Below are positions 23,519-26,874 of a stretch of DNA of 26,874 bases, one piece after another; the stretch's first letter is position 1, and every line of letters starts with the position of its first letter. This DNA is from an uncultured Lachnospiraceae bacterium (lineage in GTDB: Bacteria; Bacillota; Clostridia; Lachnospirales; Lachnospiraceae): NCBI GenBank assembly GCA_910584685.1, contig CAJUAO010000029.1:1-26874 (forward strand), written 5' to 3'. The notes below the pieces were generated by a model that was not told where the DNA came from, did no database searches, and was given only the letters and a program-made list of their open reading frames with translations. Both the position numbers and the translations under genes were made by a program.

Positions 23519-24712
23519 CTAATTTTCATATGATGTAATTGTTGCAACATACCAGTTTCCGTCTATTTTAACCATTGCAGCCATAAAATAATATTCTGTC
23601 TTATCAATATCCACCGTACCGGTATATTTAACTGCAGCCTCGCACATATAATCCTCTACATCGCCAACGTCAATACCTATGGCGCTGAAATACACACTAT
23701 ATGTTTTGAAGGTAGAGCGGATGGTATCATTGTATTCATCAACATCCTCCTTATCCATTGTTTCCTTATCTTCTATTTTAAGATTAGAATATTTAAATCC
23801 GCCGGATTTTGGATTTGATGATTCAATAAGCTGATTTTCAAGAGCCTCAGACGTAAGACCAAGAGATGCATATGTGCTGCCAAGGTCATCTAAAGCATCG
23901 CACATTGCATTGTATAACGGGTGCATAGCCTTAAGGGCATCTTCGCTGTTTTCATCAGCAAAAGCATCAAAAGCAGCTATAAGAGCATCCTCTGCGCTCC
24001 CTGAGCCGTCTTTCTTTCCGCAGAAAAACAGACAGCACACAACAACGGCAGCAGCTATAAGCAGCGCAATAATTGATATTACAATAATAATAGGAGCCTT
24101 TGACTTCTTTTTTGGAGGCATAAGAGGTCCCCAATTTTGTGAATTTTCAGGCGGCATACCCATAGGATTCGGATACACAGGCTGTGGATTCGGCGCAGCG
24201 TTTCCGCTTCCAAATGCAGGATTAGCATATGTATTATTTTGAGGCTGGGAATAACTTCCATTAGAGCCCGGCTGATTATTATAGTTCATAACAGGAGTTG
24301 AAAACGATGAATTAGCAGCAGGGGCCTCATTGACGGGAGTCGGGAAAGGAGCTTCCATAGAAGGAGCTTCATTAACGGGAGCTGAGAAAGGAGCTTCCAT
24401 AGAAGGAGCCTCATTAACAGGAGCTGAGAAAGGAGCTTCCATAGAAGGAGCCTCATTAACAGGAGCTGAAAATGGAGAATCCATAACAGGAGCTGCATTT
24501 TCAGGGGCTGAAAATTGGCTGCTATTAACAGTTTCGCTTACAGGTATTTCTACAGGTTCAATAACAGGCGACTGATATACCTGTTCGTTTGAAGGAGCAG
24601 GCTCAACATTCGGCGCAGTGTATATCGGATTTGGAGCCGCTACAGGTGTACCGCAGGAAGCGCAGAAATTTGCGCCATCCGGCAACATAGTTCCACATTT
24701 AGAACAAAACAT
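23519..24712 (-). CDS. Zinc-ribbon, single-pass membrane protein with repeat linker
   Basis: A 397-aa protein in four parts. A zinc ribbon at the N-terminus has C3/C6 and C17/C20 (FCSKCG...FCASCG). A long Pro/Ala/Asn-rich linker (~25-200) contains a 14-residue tandem repeat of the PFSAPVNEAPSMEA type. One transmembrane helix (~207-230, KKKSKAPIIIVISIIALLIA onward) follows. The C-terminal domain (~235-397) is acidic, DUF-like and probably extracytoplasmic, with NWYVATITSYEN at the end. Such zinc-ribbon membrane proteins are widespread in Clostridia; no function is established. The ribbon and linker should face the cytoplasm. A GGAGG site precedes the ATG, and the methyltransferase gene follows 20 nt later. 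Confidence 0.85.
   Translation of the reverse strand: MFCSKCGTMLPDGANFCASCGTPVAAPNPIYTAPNVEPAPSNEQVYQSPVIEPVEIPVSETVNSSQFSAPENAAPVMDSPFSAPVNEAPSMEAPFSAPVNEAPSMEAPFSAPVNEAPSMEAPFPTPVNEAPAANSSFSTPVMNYNNQPGSNGSYSQPQNNTYANPAFGSGNAAPNPQPVYPNPMGMPPENSQNWGPLMPPKKKSKAPIIIVISIIALLIAAAVVVCCLFFCGKKDGSGSAEDALIAAFDAFADENSEDALKAMHPLYNAMCDALDDLGSTYASLGLTSEALENQLIESSNPKSGGFKYSNLKIEDKETMDKEDVDEYNDTIRSTFKTYSVYFSAIGIDVGDVEDYMCEAAVKYTGTVDIDKTEYYFMAAMVKIDGNWYVATITSYEN
24321..24520. repeat. In-frame 42-bp tandem repeat inside the zinc-ribbon gene
   Basis: Four units of 42 bp (24321-24362, 24363-24404, 24405-24446, 24447-24488) and part of a fifth encode the repeating 14-residue linker. The middle units are nearly identical at DNA level, so copy number is prone to change by slippage or recombination without shifting the frame. 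It is not a CRISPR: there are no spacers. Confidence 0.95.
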
Positions 24713-24815
24713 AAAAATCCTCCTTTTATCGTGAAAGAGTATCAGTAAGAGCCATATTTAAGAATAAAAGCCGCCTCTCACAAAATACTTTTGAGAGTCT
24801 ATCCAAGGCTCTGGT

Positions 24816-24843
24816 GAAAATATTATCTTGCAATAATATTTTC
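24816..24843. other. Perfect AT-rich stem-loop in the 5' region of the zinc-ribbon gene
   Basis: GAAAATATTAT (24816-24826) and ATAATATTTTC (24833-24843) form a perfect 11-bp stem around CTTGCA, about 105 nt upstream of the leftward start codon. It may be a leader hairpin or operator. The rest of 24713-25091 is AT-rich: a CTCTCA/TGAGAG dyad near 24776-24797, a palindrome ATACATATATGTAT at 25043-25056 and no gene. Promoters for either direction could not be fixed with confidence. Confidence 0.5.
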
Positions 24844-25091
24844 CTGCGATAATACTATCTTACTATATTAAAGCATGTTCTGTCTAGTGAAATTAGTCAA
24901 AAAAAAGAGTTTCTTCCTATATAAAAGAAAGGCGCTGATGTACAATGTAAACGGGAATTGTGGTAAACTCATGTAGAAGAATATAGAAATATATGATATA
25001 CTGTGTTTGTGCATAGACAGATATACAATAAAACATTTATAGATACATATATGTATTGTTGTCAAAGAAAAATTGAAAGGAGTAATGTTTT

Positions 25092-25157
25092 ATGAAAATA
25101 AAAATGCAGGCGTTATATCAAAATGGTCTTAAGTGCAGCTTTGCCCATGCAGAATAG
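25092..25157 (+). CDS. Possible 21-codon leader peptide
   Basis: An ATG with a good ribosome site (AAAGGAG, 9-nt gap) opens a 21-codon frame (starts MKIKMQALYQNG, ends FAHAE) that closes with TAG at 25155. Its last codons form the left arms of the structured element at 25131-25216, the geometry of a leader peptide whose translation controls RNA folding. There is no run of one amino acid pointing to a classical attenuator. It may also be a chance ORF. Confidence 0.4.
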   Translation: MKIKMQALYQNGLKCSFAHAE

Positions 25158-25216
25158 CAGACATATAGCAATCTGCATGGGCGAATAACACTATATGCGC
25201 TGCTGTATCTGCACTT
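25131..25216 (+). ncRNA. Structured element with interleaved long helices
   Basis: Three long complementarities lie in 86 bases. Outer: AAGTGCAG (25131-25138) with CTGCACTT (25209-25216). Helix 1: TTTGCCCATGCAGA (25140-25153) with TCTGCATGGGCGAA (25172-25185), 14 pairs with one G-U. Helix 2: AGCAG-A-CATATAG (25156-25168) with CTATATG-CG-CTGCT (25191-25204), 12 pairs around a small internal loop. Helices 1 and 2 interleave, so they form either a pseudoknot or two competing folds. It may be a small RNA, an attenuator for the genes downstream, or a DNA-level site. No family is recognised. Confidence 0.55.
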
Positions 25217-25227
25217 TATTTAACTTA

Positions 25228-25304
25228 TTAGGAAATTGCTACAGGCAAGCCACAAGTTTGGCTCTGCAAAATCTGCAAGTGTTGGACAAGCCGACACTTT
25301 TTTA
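25228..25304 (+). repeat. Double-hairpin terminator-like repeat, single copy
   Basis: Starts TTAGGAAA, carries GCAAGCCACAAGTTTGGC like the units at 11125-11367, and ends in a 9-bp stem AAGTGTTGG/CCGACACTT (one G-U) with a T run. The first hairpin is eroded on its 3' side. Facing right, it would terminate any transcript of the structured element just before the next gene. Confidence 0.8.
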
Positions 25305-25330
25305 TAAAAGATAAATAAGGAGCGGCAAGA

Positions 25331-25588
25331 ATGAAATATATAAATGCAGCAGAAATACTTCCGGAGGAATTACTAAAAGAAATTCAGACATACATTGATG
25401 GAGGTGTATTATATATTCCCAAAACATCAGTCAAAAAGGGATGGGGGTCAGCCAGTGGTTCACGAGAATTTTATCAAAAAAGAAATAATGAAATACATTT
25501 TCTTTTTGAAAACGGATACTCTATAGAAGCACTGTCAAAGCGTTACGGACTGGCGCATAGCACACTAAAGAAAATAATATATGGTTAA
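25331..25588 (+). CDS. CD3324-like small protein
   Basis: An 85-aa protein matching the small clostridial CD3324 family in its opening (MKYINAAEILPEELLKEIQ), its YIPKTSVKKGWGSASGSREFY middle and its C-terminal helix-turn-helix-like segment (GYSIEALSKRYGLAHSTLKKII). It probably binds DNA through that HTH, like the N-terminal HTH of resolvases or transposases, but has no catalytic part. Function is unknown. The start has an AAGGAG site 8 nt upstream. It is followed by its own terminator. Confidence 0.8.
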   Translation: MKYINAAEILPEELLKEIQTYIDGGVLYIPKTSVKKGWGSASGSREFYQKRNNEIHFLFENGYSIEALSKRYGLAHSTLKKIIYG

Positions 25589-25590
25589 TC

Positions 25591-25622
25591 AAAGGACGCT
25601 TGCGTAAGCAGGCGTCCTTTTG
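25591..25622 (+). terminator. Terminator after the CD3324-like gene
   Basis: AAAGGACGC (25591-25599) pairs perfectly with GCGTCCTTT (25612-25620), with an inner TTGC/GCA hairpin, ending in a short T run. Confidence 0.85.
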
Positions 25623-25646
25623 TGGTAATAATGATTATAACCATTC

Positions 25647-25675
25647 TTGATATTTACCTGTACATAATTTTTATA
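25647..25675 (+). promoter_or_regulatory. Weak candidate promoter of the GNAT gene
   Basis: TTGATA (25647-25652), 17 bp, TTTATA (25670-25675). A TATAAT at 25691 looks better but would place the transcript start inside the ribosome site. ATATAC/GTATAT around 25674-25690 forms a short dyad. Confidence 0.4.
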
Positions 25676-25713
25676 TACAATAATGTATATTATAATATGA
25701 GGAGGATGTATTT

Positions 25714-26592
25714 ATGGCTAAAATAATTTCAAGAAACTTTAGGGTTTTATGTGATTTTATGGATGTATATCAATTTATGCTTGATATATATGAAAAGGAC
25801 TGGAGAAATGGTGTTCCTGCTCCATTTTTAGAGTATGCGCTTTCTAGCGACTGGATGGATAAATCCTTGGTACATCGGTGGAAAATTTGGGAAGATAATG
25901 GACGTATAACAGGTTTTGTTTTTTACGAAAATCCTATAAATGATGTATATTTCAGTCTGCGTCCGGGCTTTGAGATGTTGGCGGATGAGATGGTTGAGTA
26001 TGCAGTTTCATCTATGCCGCGTGTGGATGGGAAACTCAGATTTGTGATTTTTGATGGGCAAAATGCAGTTAAAGAAGCAGCATCAAAAGTTGGTTTTCAA
26101 CAATTTTCAGGCTATATAGAGAATGTATTCGACTTTGAACAATCACTTAAATACCCCTTGCCGGATGGATTTCATTTCGTGGAATCTAAAAGGCTTTCAG
26201 TAGAAAAAATAGCAGAGTGCTGTTGGAAAGGTTTTGACCACGAAAAAGATGAAGGTACATGGAATGGAGATGCTGAGTATGGGTACTATATGTTAATGGC
26301 GCCGCATATGCATCTGGAGGCTTCGGTTGTCATTGAAAATGACGAGGGGGAGTATGTATGTTATGCAGGCATGTGGTGGACTCCGGAAAATCATCTGGCT
26401 TATATGGAACCACTGTGTACTATTCCTAAATATCGAAAGAAAGGCCTGGCAGCAGCGGCGCTTTCAGAGCATTACCGCAGGCTTAAACCTCTAGGCGCAA
26501 CGCATATGACTGGAGGCAGTAATGCATTTTATGAAAAGATAGGGTTTAAGCCTATGATTAATTGGACATTTTGGGAGAAAAAAATTGATTAA
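25714..26592 (+). CDS. GNAT family N-acetyltransferase
   Basis: A 292-aa protein with two GNAT-like halves. The C-terminal half (~150-290) carries the acetyl-CoA pyrophosphate loop KYRKKGLAAAAL (239-250) and the late FYEKIGFKP strand-loop typical of the fold. The N-terminal half (~5-145) repeats the pattern in degenerate form (AASKVGFQQFSGYIEN) without a clear acetyl-CoA loop, so it is probably structural or substrate-binding. The Trp-rich middle (MWWTPENHLAYMEP) may shape the substrate pocket. The acceptor is unknown. A GAGGAGG site precedes the ATG, and the gene stands alone between a terminator and the long palindrome. Confidence 0.88.
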   Translation: MAKIISRNFRVLCDFMDVYQFMLDIYEKDWRNGVPAPFLEYALSSDWMDKSLVHRWKIWEDNGRITGFVFYENPINDVYFSLRPGFEMLADEMVEYAVSSMPRVDGKLRFVIFDGQNAVKEAASKVGFQQFSGYIENVFDFEQSLKYPLPDGFHFVESKRLSVEKIAECCWKGFDHEKDEGTWNGDAEYGYYMLMAPHMHLEASVVIENDEGEYVCYAGMWWTPENHLAYMEPLCTIPKYRKKGLAAAALSEHYRRLKPLGATHMTGGSNAFYEKIGFKPMINWTFWEKKID

Positions 26593-26626
26593 AAAAATAA
26601 GAAAACATAATTAGTATTGATAATTT

Positions 26627-26658
26627 GTACAGGTGAAAACATTTTTCCTCACATGTAC
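26627..26658. other. Stem-loop after the GNAT gene
   Basis: GTACA-G-GTGA (26627-26636) pairs with TCAC-A-TGTAC (26649-26658) around a 12-nt loop. No T run follows on the plus strand. It abuts the palindromic repeat and may end the transcript or belong to the repeat's flank. Confidence 0.4.
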
Positions 26659-26661
26659 ACC

Positions 26662-26874
26662 GGGTATGTCCCATTAACAGGCTCCTAGGGTTGAAATGGG
26701 AGGGCTTAAGCGGGACAGGCAGCTAAATATAATTTTTTAAAGCTTCGGAACATGGAAGAAATTCTATCAACGAAATACCGCCACCTTCCAAGCTGCGAGC
26801 GTAACTCGCAAGGGGCTGAAAAGCAAGCCCCCTGCTCAGACAGACGCTCTACGCTAAGAAGCTGACGGTATTTC
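26662..26874. repeat. Long palindromic repeat, second copy, cut by window end
   Basis: Begins GGGTATGTCCCATTAACAGG, exactly like the element at 295. The arm then diverges over ~40 bp and rejoins at ATATAATTTTTTAAAGC. Its centre (hairpins GCGAG/CTCGC and GGGGCT/AGCCCC) matches the core of the 295-601 copy in reverse complement. The sequence stops where the next bases should match the window's first bases. Confidence 0.9.

Noticed and set aside
24330..24575. 81-codon rightward ORF with GASIEGASLTGAEK repeats
   Set aside because: It is the antisense image of the 42-bp coding repeat in the zinc-ribbon gene, with no ribosome site of its own.

Overview
The window looks like a low-GC, AT-rich chromosome segment from an anaerobic member of the Clostridia, probably Lachnospiraceae or a close relative. 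The grounds are strong GGAGG-type ribosome sites, heavy use of ATA and AGG codons, consensus sigma-A promoters, and gene families typical of that group (DUF3793, CD3324-like, clostridial siroheme operon, CsoR/CopA). This placement is an inference; there is no rRNA or tRNA here to anchor it. Both window ends fall inside copies of the same long palindromic repeat, so the window may be a contig that broke at repeats.

Layout. (1) 1-714: non-coding and repeat-rich, with a fragment of the long palindrome at the edge and a complete copy at 295-601 (73-bp perfect arms). (2) 715-11099: a sulfite/siroheme island. A TauE/SafE permease and a siroheme-type reductase fused to a C_GCAxxG_C_C domain are read leftward. 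Divergent from them, across 231 bp, runs a five-gene operon: precorrin-2 dehydrogenase, hemB, hemL, hemA, and one 807-codon gene fusing HemC, CobA and HemD. Together these supply nearly every step from glutamyl-tRNA to siroheme, the cofactor of the reductase. A convergent YeiH-type putative sulfate exporter closes the island. (3) 11124-13997: three tandem terminator-like repeat units, then an M24 aminopeptidase and an orphan EutH-like permease behind a consensus promoter. (4) 14106-15563: an XRE/zinc-ribbon regulator convergent with a class M (SirTM-like) sirtuin. (5) 15764-18905: a copper module with a textbook CsoR operator, csoR, and a copA whose C-terminal metal-binding domain carries its own internal ribosome site and start, so it may also be made as a free CopZ-like chaperone. 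(6) 19251-22461: DUF3793 protein, a lipoprotein, an Mrp/NBP35 ATPase and a double-HTH regulator. (7) 22626-24712: an rRNA-methyltransferase-like enzyme and a zinc-ribbon membrane protein, leftward. (8) 24713-26874: a 21-codon leader-like ORF running into a strongly structured element with interleaved helices, a terminator-like repeat, a CD3324-like protein, a GNAT acetyltransferase and the next long palindrome.

The least explained material is non-coding: the long palindromes, a dispersed family of double-hairpin terminator-like repeats whose stems show compensatory changes, and the interleaved-helix element at 25131-25216. The best-connected gene system is the siroheme/sulfite island.
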